A stretch of 64,000 bases of DNA from Giesbergeria anulus (lineage in GTDB: Bacteria; Pseudomonadota; Gammaproteobacteria; Burkholderiales; Burkholderiaceae_C). The stretch lies in contig NZ_FOGD01000003.1 in the NCBI RefSeq assembly GCF_900111115.1, positions 62,001 to 126,000 of the forward strand, written 5' to 3'. The notes below the pieces were generated by a model that was not told the DNA's origin, made no database searches, and worked only from the letters and a program-made list of their open reading frames with translations. Below are positions 37,502 to 47,145 of the stretch, in pieces. Numbering within the stretch: position 1 is the stretch's first letter; each line of letters opens with the position of its first letter. A program made the position numbers and the translations under genes.

Positions 37502-38928
37502 AGCACGCAGTACAACATATCCATTTTGTTGGCATGGGTGGCTCTGGCATGAGCGGCATTGCCGAGGTGCTGCACAACCTGGGCTACACCATCTCTGGCT
37601 CCGATTTGGCCGATAGCGCCACGCTGCGCCGCTTGCAAGGGCTGGGCATTGCCACCCACTTGGGCCACGATGCCGCCCACATTGCCGGGGCCGATGCTGT
37701 GGTCACGTCCACCGCTGTGCAGGCCGACAACCCTGAAGTGCAGGCCGCCCGCGCCAAAAAAATCCCGGTGGTGCCCCGCGCCCTGATGCTGGCCGAGCTG
37801 ATGCGCATGAAGCAGGGCATTGCCATTGCCGGTGCCCACGGCAAAACCACCACCACCAGTTTGGTCACCAGCGTGCTGGCCGAAGGCGGCCTTGATCCCA
37901 CTTTTGTCATTGGAGGCCGTTTGAATAGTGCTGGGGCCAATGCCAAATTGGGCAGTGGCGATTACATCGTGGTCGAGGCCGACGAGTCTGATGCCTCGTT
38001 CCTGAACCTGCTGCCGGTGATGGCCGTGGTGACCAACATCGATGCCGACCACATGGAAACCTACGGCCACGATTTTGGCCGTTTGAAAAAGGCGTTTGTT
38101 GATTTTCTGCACCGTATGCCGTTTTATGGCACGGCTATTTTGTGCATCGATAGCCCCGCCGTGCGCGACATCTTGCCGCAAGTCACCTGCCCCATCACCA
38201 GCTATGGCTTTGCCGAAGATGCCCAAGTGCGTGCCGTTAACGTGCGCGCCCAAGCCGGGCAAATGCACTTTACCGTCCAGCGGCGCAACGGCGTTACTCT
38301 GCCCGACTTGGAGGTGGTGCTTAACTTAGCGGGCGAGCACAACGTCCTCAATGCCTTGGCTGCCGTGGCCGTGGCGGTAGAGCTCAATATCCCCGATGAA
38401 GCCCTGCTGCGCGCATTGGCCGGTTTCCGGGGCGTTGGGCGGCGCTTCCAACATTATGGTGACTTGCCCTCCCCCGCCAGTAGTGGCATTTTTACCCTGA
38501 TTGACGATTACGGCCACCACCCGGTAGAGATGGCCGCCACACTGGCGGCGGCGCGTGGGGCTTTTCCGGGGCGGCGCTTGGTGCTAGCCTTTCAGCCACA
38601 CCGCTACACCCGCACCCGCGACTGCTTTGAAGACTTTGTCAAAGTCATTGGCAGTGCCGATGCCGTGCTGCTGACTGAGGTCTATGCCGCCGGTGAGGCC
38701 CCCTTGGTGGCCGCCGATGGCCGCGCTTTGGCCCGTGCTTTGCGTGTGGCCGGGCGCATTGAGCCGGTATTTATCGACAATATCGCTGATCTGCCGCACA
38801 CCATCCTCAACCAAGCCCAGCCGGGCGATGTGGTGCTGTGCATGGGCGCAGGCTCCATTGGCGCTGTGCCAGGTAAGGTGGTCGATTTGTTAAAGAAGCA
38901 AGAGCTGCCCAGCGCAGCGTCGGAGTAA
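37498..38928 (+). CDS. murC: UDP-N-acetylmuramate--L-alanine ligase MurC
   Basis: A 476-residue Mur ligase catalysing the first amino-acid addition. [18 protein letters not shown] at the N-terminus, ATP-binding [44 protein letters not shown], and [18 protein letters not shown] near the C-terminal domain. ATG at 37498 overlaps the murG stop (ATGA). ddl starts five bases after its stop. Confidence 0.97.
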   Translation: MKHAVQHIHFVGMGGSGMSGIAEVLHNLGYTISGSDLADSATLRRLQGLGIATHLGHDAAHIAGADAVVTSTAVQADNPEVQAARAKKIPVVPRALMLAELMRMKQGIAIAGAHGKTTTTSLVTSVLAEGGLDPTFVIGGRLNSAGANAKLGSGDYIVVEADESDASFLNLLPVMAVVTNIDADHMETYGHDFGRLKKAFVDFLHRMPFYGTAILCIDSPAVRDILPQVTCPITSYGFAEDAQVRAVNVRAQAGQMHFTVQRRNGVTLPDLEVVLNLAGEHNVLNALAAVAVAVELNIPDEALLRALAGFRGVGRRFQHYGDLPSPASSGIFTLIDDYGHHPVEMAATLAAARGAFPGRRLVLAFQPHRYTRTRDCFEDFVKVIGSADAVLLTEVYAAGEAPLVAADGRALARALRVAGRIEPVFIDNIADLPHTILNQAQPGDVVLCMGAGSIGAVPGKVVDLLKKQELPSAASE

Positions 38929-38932
38929 AGGC

Positions 38933-39934
38933 ATGAGCCTTCAGGATAACAACATAGATACAGCGGCCCTAGGCAAAGTGGCCGTATTGATGGGTGGCAG
39001 CTCCGCCGAGCGCGATGTCTCGCTCATGTCGGGCAGCGGTGTTTTGCAGGCACTGCGGGCGCGTGGTGTCGATGCCCATTCCTTCGATCCTGCCTACAAC
39101 AACTTGGGTGATCTGAAACGCGATGGCTACAGCCGCTGCTTTATTGCCCTGCATGGCCGCCACGGCGAAGACGGCACCGTGCAAGGCGCGCTAGAACTGC
39201 TGGGTATCCCTTACACCGGCTCAGGCGTGCTGGCCTCCAGCATTGCCATGGACAAAATCATGACCAAGCGCCTGTGGCGCGCCGAGGGCCTGCCCACCCC
39301 CGATTGGCGTTTGGTAGCCAACGCCACCGAGACCGAACAGGCCCTGCAAGCGCTGGGCGCGCCCATGATCGTCAAGCCCGCCCGCGAAGGCTCCACCATC
39401 GGCCTGACCAAAGTCACTGATGTGGCCCAATGCGCCCAAGCGTACGCGCTGGCCTCACGTTACGACCCTGAAGTGCTGTGCGAGCAATTTATTGCTGGTG
39501 ATGAGACCACCTGCCCGGTGCTGGGCGAGGCCGCCAGCGCGCAGGCCTTGCCCGTGATTCGGATCGTCGCTCCCCAAGGCAACTACGACTACGAGCACAA
39601 ATACTTTACTGACGACACCCAATACCACTGCCCCAGCGGCCTGCCCGAGGCAGAGGAACAGGCCATCCAAGCGCTGGTGGTGCAAGCCTTTCGCACTTTG
39701 GGTTGCCGGGGTTGGGCGCGTGCTGACATCATGATCCGCGCCACCGACCGTCAGCCTTTTCTGCTAGAGATCAACACCTCGCCGGGCATGACCGGGCATT
39801 CTCTGGTGCCTATGTCGGCTCGTGCTGCTGGTGTCAGTTATGAAGACCTGTGCTTGCGCCTGCTGGCCCAGGCCACCCTCGACACCCCGTTGCCAGACCG
39901 CGATACCGCCGCGCACTCCGGAGATGCTGCATGA
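38933..39934 (+). CDS. ddl: D-alanine--D-alanine ligase
   Basis: A 333-residue ATP-grasp enzyme that makes the D-Ala-D-Ala used by Mur[48 protein letters not shown] (in two parts of a conserved block), [14 protein letters not shown], and [17 protein letters not shown] near the C-terminus (Mg-binding E-x-N). Position in dcw indicates the DdlB type. It overlaps ftsQ by four bases. Confidence 0.96.
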   Translation: MSLQDNNIDTAALGKVAVLMGGSSAERDVSLMSGSGVLQALRARGVDAHSFDPAYNNLGDLKRDGYSRCFIALHGRHGEDGTVQGALELLGIPYTGSGVLASSIAMDKIMTKRLWRAEGLPTPDWRLVANATETEQALQALGAPMIVKPAREGSTIGLTKVTDVAQCAQAYALASRYDPEVLCEQFIAGDETTCPVLGEAASAQALPVIRIVAPQGNYDYEHKYFTDDTQYHCPSGLPEAEEQAIQALVVQAFRTLGCRGWARADIMIRATDRQPFLLEINTSPGMTGHSLVPMSARAAGVSYEDLCLRLLAQATLDTPLPDRDTAAHSGDAA

Positions 39935-40716
39935 CAGACACCCTGCCCGCACCGCTGGACGTCCGGCTCATGAACCTGGCCGCCTCGGTCTTGTTCTTGG
40001 GCTGCGTCGTACTGGTGTTGGCAGCCGGGGCCTGGTGGGCATTACGCCACCCCGCCTTTGCCATCGGGCGCATTGTGGTGCAGGGCGAGCTGGTGCACAA
40101 CAATGCCGTGACCTTGCGTGCCAACGTGGCCCCTGAGCTGACCGGCAACTTCTTTACCGTCGATCTACCCGCAGCGCGCAAAGCGTTTGAGCAGGTGCCG
40201 TGGGTGCGCAAGGCGCAAATCCGACGTCAATACCCGCGCACCTTGCAGGTAGTGTTGCAAGAACACCACGCTGTGGCCCATTGGGGCAAAGAGCCAGGCG
40301 AAGCAATGGTCAACACCGAGGGCGAGGTGTTTGAAGCCAATGGTGAAGATGCCGAGTTAGAAAGCCTGCCACGCTTACATGGCCCCGAAGACCAATCAGC
40401 CCAAGTCTGGCAGATGTACCAGCAGTTGCAGGGCCTATTGGCTACGCCCATCAAAACACTCGAGCTGTCTGGCCGTGGTGGCTGGAAAGTCACCCTAGAG
40501 GGCGGTGCCGTGGTGGAATTGGGGGGAGGAAGCGCGCAGGAGGTACGCCAGCGCGCCCAGCACTTTGTCAGCACACTGGGGCAGGTGGCAGCGCATTATG
40601 GCCGCAAGCCCGAGACCTTAGAGTCGGCAGACTTGCGCCACAGCAACGGCTACGCCGTGCGCTTGCGCGGCGTGACCACGGTGGCACCGGGCACACCAAC
40701 AGTAGCGCGTAAGTAA
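39931..40716 (+). CDS. ftsQ: cell division protein FtsQ
   Basis: A 261-residue bitopic divisome protein. Cytoplasmic N-terminus, TM at about 14-37 ([23 protein letters not shown]), then a POTRA domain ([22 protein letters not shown], about 42-110) and a beta domain containing [24 protein letters not shown]. It links FtsL/FtsB with early division proteins. ATG overlaps the ddl stop. Confidence 0.94.
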   Translation: MTDTLPAPLDVRLMNLAASVLFLGCVVLVLAAGAWWALRHPAFAIGRIVVQGELVHNNAVTLRANVAPELTGNFFTVDLPAARKAFEQVPWVRKAQIRRQYPRTLQVVLQEHHAVAHWGKEPGEAMVNTEGEVFEANGEDAELESLPRLHGPEDQSAQVWQMYQQLQGLLATPIKTLELSGRGGWKVTLEGGAVVELGGGSAQEVRQRAQHFVSTLGQVAAHYGRKPETLESADLRHSNGYAVRLRGVTTVAPGTPTVARK

Positions 40717-40749
40717 AGCGGCACAGCACAACAAAAGGCAGACACGGAT

Positions 40750-41979
40750 ATGGCAAGAGAATACAAAGATGTAGTGGTTGGGCTGGATATCGGTACCGCC
40801 AAAATCATGGCGGTGGTGGCTGAAGTGTTGCCCAACGGTGCCCTCAAGTTGGTGGGTTTGGGTGTAGCGCCCAGCAATGGACTCAAGCGCGGGGTGGTGG
40901 TCAATATCGACGCCACCGTGCAAAGCATCCAGTTGGCGCTCAAAGAGGCCGAGTTGATGGCCGACTGCAAAATCCAGCGCGTCTATACCGGCATCACTGG
41001 TAGCCATATCCGGGGCCTCAACTCTAGCGGTATGGTCGCTATCAAAGACAAAGAAGTTACCGCCGCCGATGTGGCCCGCGTGGTCGAAACCGCCAAGGCC
41101 ATCAACATCTCGAGCGACCAGCGTCTGCTGCTGGTCGAGCCGCAAGAGTTTGTCATTGACGGCCAAGACGTTAAAGAACCCATAGGCATGAGTGGCATTC
41201 GCTTAGAAGCCAAAATTCATATCGTTACCGGCGCGCAAAGCGCTGCTGAGAACATCATCAAATGTGTGCGCCGCTGTGGCTTAGAGGTTGAGCAGCTCAT
41301 GCTCAATCCGCTAGCTTCTAGCCAAGCTGTACTCACCGACGACGAGCGCGAACTGGGCGTGGCGGTGGTGGACATTGGTGCTGGCACCACCGATGTGGCT
41401 ATTTTTACCGGCGGTGCTATCCGCCACACTGCCGTAATTCCGGCAGCGGGCGATTTGATTACCAGCGACATCGCGATGGCCTTGCGCACGCCCACCAAAG
41501 ACGCAGAAGACATCAAGGTCGAAAGCGGCTATGCCAAACAACTGCTGGCTGACCCTGAGGCCCAAGTGGAGGTGCCCGGTTTGGGTGACCGTGGCCCGCG
41601 CATGCTTAGCCGCCAAGTGCTAGCAGGTGTGGTGGAGCCGCGCGTAGAAGAAATTTTCTCCTTAGTGCAGCAGGTGATTCGTGAATCTGGCTATGAAGAA
41701 GTGCTGTCTTCGGGTATCGTACTGACTGGCGGCAGTTCCGTCATGCCCGGCATGGTGGAGTTGGGAGAGGACATCTTCCTAAAACCCGTGCGCCGGGGCA
41801 TTCCAAAATATTCCAGCGCCCTGGCCGACATGGTGGCTCAGCCGCGTGCTGCTACCGTGATGGGCTTGCTCGAAGAAGCACGATTGGCGCGCATGCGCGG
41901 CTTCAAGGTAGCACAAAAAACCGGTACGGTGCAAACCGTTTTTGGCCGGTTCAAGGATTTCATCGTAGGAAACTTCTGA
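40750..41979 (+). CDS. ftsA: cell division protein FtsA
   Basis: A 409-residue actin-like ATPase that tethers FtsZ to the membrane. VVGLDIGTAKIMAVVAEV (phosphate 1), 1C-domain region around KEAELMADCKIQRVYTGITG, VVDIGAGTTDVAIFTGG (phosphate 2), SGIVLTGGSSVMPGMVEL (adenosine motif) and a C-terminal amphipathic helix FGRFKDFIVGNF for membrane binding. It is 33 bases after ftsQ and 106 before ftsZ. Confidence 0.96.
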   Translation: MAREYKDVVVGLDIGTAKIMAVVAEVLPNGALKLVGLGVAPSNGLKRGVVVNIDATVQSIQLALKEAELMADCKIQRVYTGITGSHIRGLNSSGMVAIKDKEVTAADVARVVETAKAINISSDQRLLLVEPQEFVIDGQDVKEPIGMSGIRLEAKIHIVTGAQSAAENIIKCVRRCGLEVEQLMLNPLASSQAVLTDDERELGVAVVDIGAGTTDVAIFTGGAIRHTAVIPAAGDLITSDIAMALRTPTKDAEDIKVESGYAKQLLADPEAQVEVPGLGDRGPRMLSRQVLAGVVEPRVEEIFSLVQQVIRESGYEEVLSSGIVLTGGSSVMPGMVELGEDIFLKPVRRGIPKYSSALADMVAQPRAATVMGLLEEARLARMRGFKVAQKTGTVQTVFGRFKDFIVGNF

Positions 41980-42085
41980 TCGTGGCGCTGCGCGAGAACT
42001 TACATTGCGCGGCAAAAAAACACAGCTTTTATCTTTTATTTACTTTTGCCAGCGCATACCATTCAGGGACAGGAGCACCAACAAC

Positions 42086-43321
42086 ATGCCAATTGAGATC
42101 ATCGACGTTGAAGAGTTCAACCAAGGCACACAAATTAAGGTCATTGGTGTCGGTGGTGGTGGCAGCAACGCGGTAGAACACATGATTGCACGTCATGTGC
42201 AAGGTGTCGAGTTTGTCAGTGCCAATACCGACGCACAGGCACTCAACCGCAGTTCTGCCCACCGCATCATCCAACTGGGCCAAAGTGGCCTAGGGGCGGG
42301 AAGCCGCCCCGAAAAAGGCCGCGACGCCGCCGAAGCCGCCATTGATGACATCCGCGCCGCTATCCAAGGCGCACACATGCTGTTTATCACGGCGGGTATG
42401 GGTGGCGGTACCGGCACGGGTGCTGCGCCCGTGATTGCCCGCGTCGCCAAAGAAATGGGCATCCTGACCGTCGGCGTGGTCACCAAGCCCTTCGATTGGG
42501 AAGGCAACCGTCGGATGCAAAACGCCGACAACGGCTTGGCCGAGCTCGAATCGAATGTTGATTCGCTCATTGTGGTGCTCAACGAAAAGCTGCTTGACGT
42601 GCTGGGCGACGAAGTCACCCAAGACGAAGCCTTTGCCCATGCCAACGATGTGCTGCGCAATGCCGTGGGTGGTATTGCCGAAATCATCAATGAGTACGGC
42701 CAAGTCAACGTGGACTTTGAAGACGTGCGCACCGTGATGGGGGAGCCGGGCAAGGCCATGATGGGCACCGCCACTGCCAGCGGCCCCGACCGTGCCCGCA
42801 TTGCCGCCGAGCAAGCCATTGCCTGCCCACTGCTAGAAGGCATTGACTTGTCGGGTGCTAAGGGCGTGCTGGTGCTGGTCACGGCCAGCCGGGGCAGCCT
42901 CAAGCTGTCTGAGTCGCGTTTGGCTATGAACACCATCAATGCCTATGCCTCACAAGATGCCCATGTCATTTTTGGTGCCGCTTACGACGAAACCTTGGGC
43001 GAGGCTATCCGCGTGACTGTGGTAGCCACTGGCCTATCGCGCCAAAATGCGCGCCGCCAAAACATCCAAGTGGTGCAAGGTGGCCTGCGCACAGGCACCG
43101 ACAACGTGGCCTATCAAGTGGCGGGCTTGGGTGGCAATATGGGTTCCAGCTCTGGCTTGGGGGTGGGCAGTGCTTCGGGCACCGACTACCACAGCGGTAT
43201 GGCTGTACCCAGCGTCTGGCGTAACAACCGCAACCAAGCGGCAGCGCGGGTGGATGCGTTGTCGTCGGGTGGCATGGACGACCTCGAAATACCCGCCTTC
43301 CTGCGCAAGCAGGCCGACTGA
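42086..43321 (+). CDS. ftsZ: cell division GTPase FtsZ
   Basis: A 411-residue tubulin homologue forming the Z ring. IKVIGVGGGGSNAVEHMI (17-34), tubulin signature GGGTGTGAAP (106-115), T7-loop region ENADFEDVRTVM equivalent (NVDFEDVRTVMGEPG), a flexible linker, and the C-terminal binding peptide DDLEIPAFLRKQAD for FtsA/ZipA-type partners. The ATG at 42086 has AGGAG upstream; longer in-frame starts are not supported. The gap of 106 bases before it may hold its own promoter. Confidence 0.97.
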   Translation: MPIEIIDVEEFNQGTQIKVIGVGGGGSNAVEHMIARHVQGVEFVSANTDAQALNRSSAHRIIQLGQSGLGAGSRPEKGRDAAEAAIDDIRAAIQGAHMLFITAGMGGGTGTGAAPVIARVAKEMGILTVGVVTKPFDWEGNRRMQNADNGLAELESNVDSLIVVLNEKLLDVLGDEVTQDEAFAHANDVLRNAVGGIAEIINEYGQVNVDFEDVRTVMGEPGKAMMGTATASGPDRARIAAEQAIACPLLEGIDLSGAKGVLVLVTASRGSLKLSESRLAMNTINAYASQDAHVIFGAAYDETLGEAIRVTVVATGLSRQNARRQNIQVVQGGLRTGTDNVAYQVAGLGGNMGSSSGLGVGSASGTDYHSGMAVPSVWRNNRNQAAARVDALSSGGMDDLEIPAFLRKQAD

Positions 43322-43323
43322 TC

Positions 43324-43352
43324 CTGTGCGGCGCGGCATACCGCGCGCACAG
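43324..43352 (+). terminator. hairpin after ftsZ, terminator-like without T-tract
   Basis: CTGTGCGGCGCGG pairs with CCGCGCGCACAG (one bulged G) around a CATA loop, directly after the ftsZ stop. No run of T follows, so it may be an RNA-stabilising 3' hairpin or an attenuator rather than a full terminator. Confidence 0.4.
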
Positions 43353-43383
43353 ACTGTAGTAGCGTTGGTTGCCATAGCCCATG

Positions 43384-43420
43384 TTTTGGGGGCCGGGCCT
43401 GTGCATTGCTGCCCCCAAAA
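43384..43420 (+). repeat. 10-bp inverted repeat in lpxC leader
   Basis: TTTTGGGGGC at 43384-43393 and GCCCCCAAAA at 43411-43420 are perfect inverse complements with a 17-base loop. The repeat ends about 15 bases before the lpxC ATG, where no clear ribosome-binding site is seen. It could fold in the mRNA leader and affect translation or be an operator; either is inference. Confidence 0.6.
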
Positions 43421-43435
43421 AACTAAAATCGGCCT

Positions 43436-44359
43436 ATGCTCCAGCAACGTACTCTGAAAACGCTGACCCGTGCTGTCGGCGTCGGTCTCCATAGCGGCCA
43501 GCGGGTAGAACTGACCCTGCGCCCCGCCCAACCCAACACCGGCATCATCTTTCGCCGCATTGATCTGCCAGAGCCGGTAGATATTCCGATCTCGGCCACT
43601 GCTGTGACCGACACGCGCATGGCCTCCACCATCTCGGTGGGCCAAGCCAAGGTGCATACGGTCGAGCATTTGATGTCGGCCTGCGCCGGTTTGGGCATCG
43701 ACAACCTGTATGTGGACATCACTGCCGAAGAAGTTCCCATTTTGGATGGTTCTTCGGCTTCTTTTGTCTTTTTACTGCAAAGCGCCGGTATTGCCTTACA
43801 AAAAGCGCCCAAGCGCTTTATTCGTGTTAAGCGCCCAGTACAGGTAGCCCAAGGTGAAGGCGCACAGGCCAAATGGGCCACGCTAGAGCCTTACCACGGT
43901 TTCAAACTACGCTTTGAAATCGACTTTGCCCACCCGGCGGTAGACTCTACCGGCCAGTGCGTCGAGTTTGACTTGGGCACCGGCAACTACAGTCGCGATA
44001 TTGCCCGTGCCCGCACTTTTGGCTTTACCAAAGATGTGGAGATGATGCGTGCCAACGGGCTGGCCTTGGGCGGCGGCTTGGACAACGCCATCGTCATGGA
44101 CGACTACAAGGTGCTCAATGCCGATGGCCTGCGCTACGACGACGAGTTTGCCAAACACAAAATTTTGGATGCGATGGGCGATCTGTACCTGATTGGACAC
44201 CCGTTGCTGGCCGCCTACAGTGCCTTTCGCTCCGGACATGCCTTGAATAACCTGCTGCTGCGCGAGTTGCAAGCCCAGCCCGACGCTTGGGAGTGGGCCA
44301 GCTTTGAGAGCGAACGCCAAGCGCCCAAGGGTTTTGCCCTGCCAGCGCGGGCTTGGTAA
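43436..44359 (+). CDS. lpxC: UDP-3-O-acyl-N-acetylglucosamine deacetylase LpxC
   Basis: A 307-residue zinc deacetylase, the committed step of lipid A synthesis. [19 protein letters not shown] at the N-terminus, [20 protein letters not shown] (first Zn His), [48 protein letters not shown] (Zn H-x-x-x-D) and [13 protein letters not shown] with the catalytic His. As in many proteobacteria it closes the dcw cluster. Confidence 0.97.
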   Translation: MLQQRTLKTLTRAVGVGLHSGQRVELTLRPAQPNTGIIFRRIDLPEPVDIPISATAVTDTRMASTISVGQAKVHTVEHLMSACAGLGIDNLYVDITAEEVPILDGSSASFVFLLQSAGIALQKAPKRFIRVKRPVQVAQGEGAQAKWATLEPYHGFKLRFEIDFAHPAVDSTGQCVEFDLGTGNYSRDIARARTFGFTKDVEMMRANGLALGGGLDNAIVMDDYKVLNADGLRYDDEFAKHKILDAMGDLYLIGHPLLAAYSAFRSGHALNNLLLRELQAQPDAWEWASFESERQAPKGFALPARAW

Positions 44360-44374
44360 AGCGGCTGCTGCGCC

Positions 44375-44551
44375 ATGCTGTTGTTTCGTGGGCTGGTCAT
44401 TTTTCTGCTGTTGGTGGCCGCCGTGTGTTTTGCCTTTTATGTGGGCACGGGGCGGCCTTACTACCAGCGGCTGGGTTTCATGGTGCTCAAGTGGACGTCG
44501 ATTGCTGCCGCGCTGTTTTTTGCGGTGCTGATTGCCGAACGGGTGTTCTAA
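44375..44551 (+). CDS. small two-TM membrane protein downstream of lpxC
   Basis: A 58-residue protein starting MLLFRGLVIFLLLVAAVCFA. TM1 is about 5-23, a short loop GTGRPYYQRLG, then a second TM region (SIAAALFFAVLIAERVF, about 42-58). The gene begins 15 bases after the lpxC stop and has the composition of a real gene. I recall a short membrane protein of this kind after lpxC in relatives, with no known role. Confidence 0.6.
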   Translation: MLLFRGLVIFLLLVAAVCFAFYVGTGRPYYQRLGFMVLKWTSIAAALFFAVLIAERVF

Positions 44552-44564
44552 GGCACCTGCTATG

Positions 44565-44576
44565 TCGGAAATCCGA
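44565..44576 (+). promoter_or_regulatory. putative upstream activator site 1 (TCGG-N4-CCGA)
   Basis: TCGGAAATCCGA is a perfect TCGG-AAAT-CCGA palindrome about 110-120 bases upstream of the sigma-54 promoter. It matches the core of the TTCGG-N4-CCGAA site known for the AauR regulator of acidic amino acid uptake. The cognate regulator is likely the sigma-54 activator at 51174-52484. Confidence 0.65.
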
Positions 44577-44596
44577 TGGCCTGTAGTGCCGCATTG

Positions 44597-44608
44597 CCGA
44601 AAATCCGA
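44597..44608 (+). promoter_or_regulatory. putative upstream activator site 2 (imperfect)
   Basis: CCGAAAATCCGA repeats site 1 (14 of 16 bases over the longer TCGGAAATCCGATGGC block) exactly 32 bases downstream, about three helical turns. The left half-site is degenerate (CCGA for TCGG), so it may bind more weakly and cooperatively. Confidence 0.5.
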
Positions 44609-44644
44609 TGGCGCTGGGTATTGGTTGCTAAGTTAATATATAAA

Positions 44645-44657
44645 AATCAATAGGTTA
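44645..44657 (+). promoter_or_regulatory. IHF consensus site
   Basis: AATCAATAGGTTA fits WATCAA-N4-TTR without mismatch, in an AT-rich patch between the activator sites and the -24/-12 promoter. DNA bending by IHF is typical at sigma-54 promoters. Confidence 0.6.
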
Positions 44658-44682
44658 TATGCATTGATTGGGGCAGTGCAAG

Positions 44683-44699
44683 CTGGCACAGTGTTTGCA
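44683..44699 (+). promoter_or_regulatory. sigma-54 (-24/-12) promoter of gltIJKL
   Basis: CTGGCACAGTGTTTGCA has GG at 44685-44686 and GC at 44697-44698 with exactly ten bases between, matching the YTGGCACG-N4-TTGCW consensus at all but one position. Transcription should begin near 44710, about 45 bases before the gltI ATG. Confidence 0.85.
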
Positions 44700-44753
44700 A
44701 AATGAAGAGCGTGAAGCCGACAGTCGGCACTCACCTGTTTTGGAGACAAACCC

Positions 44754-45644
44754 ATGAAAAACATTGCCCTCATCGCTACCTTGTTTGCTGCCACCTTGGC
44801 CTCTGGTGTTCAGGCGCAGGAGTCGCCCACGCTCAAGAAGATCAAGGATAGCGGCACCATCACGCTCGGCCATCGTGAATCCTCCATTCCCTTCTCCTAC
44901 TATGACGACAAGCAGCAGGTGATTGGCTATTCGCAGGAGTTGATGCTCAAGGTGGTAGAGGGCGTCAAGGCTGAACTCAAGCTCGCCAAGCTCGATACCC
45001 GGTTGATGCCCGTCACCTCGGCCAACCGTATCACCCTGGTGCAAAACGGCACGGTAGACATTGAATGCGGCTCCACCACCAACAACAGTGAGCGCCAGAA
45101 GCAGGTCGCATTTTCTAACAGCATCTTTGTCGTCGGCACGCGCTTGATGGCAAAGAAGACCTCCGGCGTCCAAGATTTTCCAGACTTGGCGGGCAAAAAT
45201 GTCGTCTCCACGGCGGGCACCACGTCTGAGCGTCTGATTCGCAAGATGAACGAGGACAAGAAGATGCGCATGAACATCATCTCGGCCAAAGACCACGGCG
45301 AATCCTTCCTGACACTGGAGAGTGGCCGTGCAGTTGCCTTCATGATGGACGATGCCCTGCTCTACGGTGAGATGGCTAAGGCCCGCAAGCCCGATGACTG
45401 GGCCGTGGTGGGCACCTCGCAATCGAAAGAAGCTTATGGCTGTATGTTGCGCAAAGACGACCCCGGCTTCAAGCAGGTTGTAGATGCCGCGCTGGCCAAG
45501 GCCATGACCTCTGGCGAGGCCACCAAAATTTACGCCAAGTGGTTTACCAGCCCGATTCCTCCCAAGGGACTCAATCTCAATATGCCCATGTCGGAAGACA
45601 TGAAAGCGTTGCTCAAGGCTCCTAACGACAAGTTCTTCGATTAA
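44754..45644 (+). CDS. gltI: glutamate/aspartate ABC transporter substrate-binding protein
   Basis: A 296-residue periplasmic binding protein with signal peptide MKNIALIATLFAATLASGVQA. Conserved GltI-type stretches: LKKIKDSGTITLGHRESSIPFSY at the mature start, ANRITLVQNGTVDIECGSTTNN, AGTTSERLIRKMNED and YAKWFTSPIPPKGLNLNMPM. It captures L-glutamate/L-aspartate (or related amino acids) for the GltJK permease. GGAG lies upstream of the ATG. First gene of the sigma-54 driven operon. Confidence 0.92.
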   Translation: MKNIALIATLFAATLASGVQAQESPTLKKIKDSGTITLGHRESSIPFSYYDDKQQVIGYSQELMLKVVEGVKAELKLAKLDTRLMPVTSANRITLVQNGTVDIECGSTTNNSERQKQVAFSNSIFVVGTRLMAKKTSGVQDFPDLAGKNVVSTAGTTSERLIRKMNEDKKMRMNIISAKDHGESFLTLESGRAVAFMMDDALLYGEMAKARKPDDWAVVGTSQSKEAYGCMLRKDDPGFKQVVDAALAKAMTSGEATKIYAKWFTSPIPPKGLNLNMPMSEDMKALLKAPNDKFFD

Positions 45645-45702
45645 CAGCCAACTGGGTGGCCCGCAGCCTTAAAAGTTGCGGGTGCCTAGATAAGGAGATC
45701 GC

Positions 45703-46440
45703 ATGAGCTATCAATGGAATTGGACGGTCTTCCTGCAGCCGAGTGCCAGCGGGGATGACACCTATCTGGGCTGGATGTTGGCGGGTCTGCAAATGACCGT
45801 CTCGCTGTCATTAGCAGGCTGGCTGCTGGCGCTGCTGCTGGGTGCGGTGGTGGGGGTGCTGCGTACGGCACCCAACCGCGTGCTGGCGGGCATCGCGGCG
45901 GCCTATGTGGAGCTGTTTCGCAACGTGCCGCTGTTGGTGCAGTTGTTTGGCTGGTACTTTATCTTGCCCGAACTGTTGCCGCCTGCGCTGGGCGATGCCT
46001 ACAAGCAATCGAATCCGGTGCTGCAACAGTTTTTGGCCTCGATGATCTGCTTGGGACTGTTTACCAGCGCCCGCGTGGCCGAACAGGTTCGGGCCGGTAT
46101 TGAGTCTTTGCCACGCGGCCAGCGCAATGCTGGATTGGCGCTCGGTCTGACGCTGCCACAAACTTACCGCTTCGTGATTTTGCCAATGGCCTTTCGCGTC
46201 GTGGTGCCACCGCTGACATCGGAGTTTCTCAACATCTTCAAGAACTCGGCGGTGTGCTCCACCATCGGCTTGCTGGAGTTGGCAGCCCAAGGGCGGCAGT
46301 TGGTCGATTACACAGCGCAGCCCTATGAGTCCTTCATTGCGGTCACGGTGGCCTACCTGCTGCTGAATGTGACGGTCATGACGGTGATGAAAAAAGTCGA
46401 GAGCCGCATTCAGGTGCCCGGCTACTTGGGAGGAAAGTGA
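45703..46440 (+). CDS. gltJ: glutamate/aspartate ABC transporter permease GltJ
   Basis: A 245-residue inner-membrane permease of the HisM/GltJ type. [54 protein letters not shown] and the EAA-type loop [32 protein letters not shown] (split across conserved residues) are visible. It forms a heterodimer with GltK. AAGGAG precedes its start. Confidence 0.92.
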   Translation: MSYQWNWTVFLQPSASGDDTYLGWMLAGLQMTVSLSLAGWLLALLLGAVVGVLRTAPNRVLAGIAAAYVELFRNVPLLVQLFGWYFILPELLPPALGDAYKQSNPVLQQFLASMICLGLFTSARVAEQVRAGIESLPRGQRNAGLALGLTLPQTYRFVILPMAFRVVVPPLTSEFLNIFKNSAVCSTIGLLELAAQGRQLVDYTAQPYESFIAVTVAYLLLNVTVMTVMKKVESRIQVPGYLGGK

Positions 46441-46441
46441 C

Positions 46442-47122
46442 ATGCATGAATTTGATTGGTCTTCCATCCCCGGAGCGCTGCCTTTTCTTTGGGAGGGTAT
46501 GCAGACCTCGCTCAAGATCACCTTCATTGCGATGGTGGTCGGCATTGTCTGGGGTACTTTGCTGGCGATGATGCGCCTGTCGTCGGTGCGCTGGTTGTCA
46601 CTTTTTGCGGCCAGCTATGTCAATTTGTTCCGTGCCATCCCATTGGTGATGGTGTTGCTGTGGTTCTTTTTGATCGTGCCGCGCTTCATTGAGGAGTTGT
46701 TTGGCCTGCCTCCGGGCACCGATTTGCGTCTGGCGTCGGCGATGGCCGGGTTTGCCCTGTTTGAGTCTGCGTATTACTCGGAAATCATTCGGGCTGGTAT
46801 TCAGAGTGTGCCTAAGGGACAGTTGAGTGCTTGCTATGCGCTGGGCATGAACTACCCACAGGCGATGCGCTTTGTCATCTTGCCGCAGGCGTTTCGCAAC
46901 ATGGTGCCGCTGCTGTTGACACAAGGTGTGATTTTGTTCCAAGACACCTCGTTGGTTTACGTGTCGGCGCTGGCGGACTTCTTTGGCGCGGCCTACAAGG
47001 TGGGCGACCGCGATGGCCGTTTGATTGAGCTGTTGCTGTTTGCAGGGGTGGTCTATTTTGTGATCTGCTTTGCGATTTCGATGCTGGTCAAGCACGTACA
47101 GAAAAAACACCGTCCGGCCTAA
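46442..47122 (+). CDS. gltK: glutamate/aspartate ABC transporter permease GltK
   Basis: A 226-residue permease: [20 protein letters not shown], several TM segments, [19 protein letters not shown], the EAA loop [20 protein letters not shown] followed by [16 protein letters not shown], and a basic C-terminal end [10 protein letters not shown]. It begins two bases after gltJ, with the SD inside the gltJ end (GGAGG). Confidence 0.92.
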   Translation: MHEFDWSSIPGALPFLWEGMQTSLKITFIAMVVGIVWGTLLAMMRLSSVRWLSLFAASYVNLFRAIPLVMVLLWFFLIVPRFIEELFGLPPGTDLRLASAMAGFALFESAYYSEIIRAGIQSVPKGQLSACYALGMNYPQAMRFVILPQAFRNMVPLLLTQGVILFQDTSLVYVSALADFFGAAYKVGDRDGRLIELLLFAGVVYFVICFAISMLVKHVQKKHRPA

Positions 47123-47145
47123 GAGCCGCACTCTAGGAGACTTTC

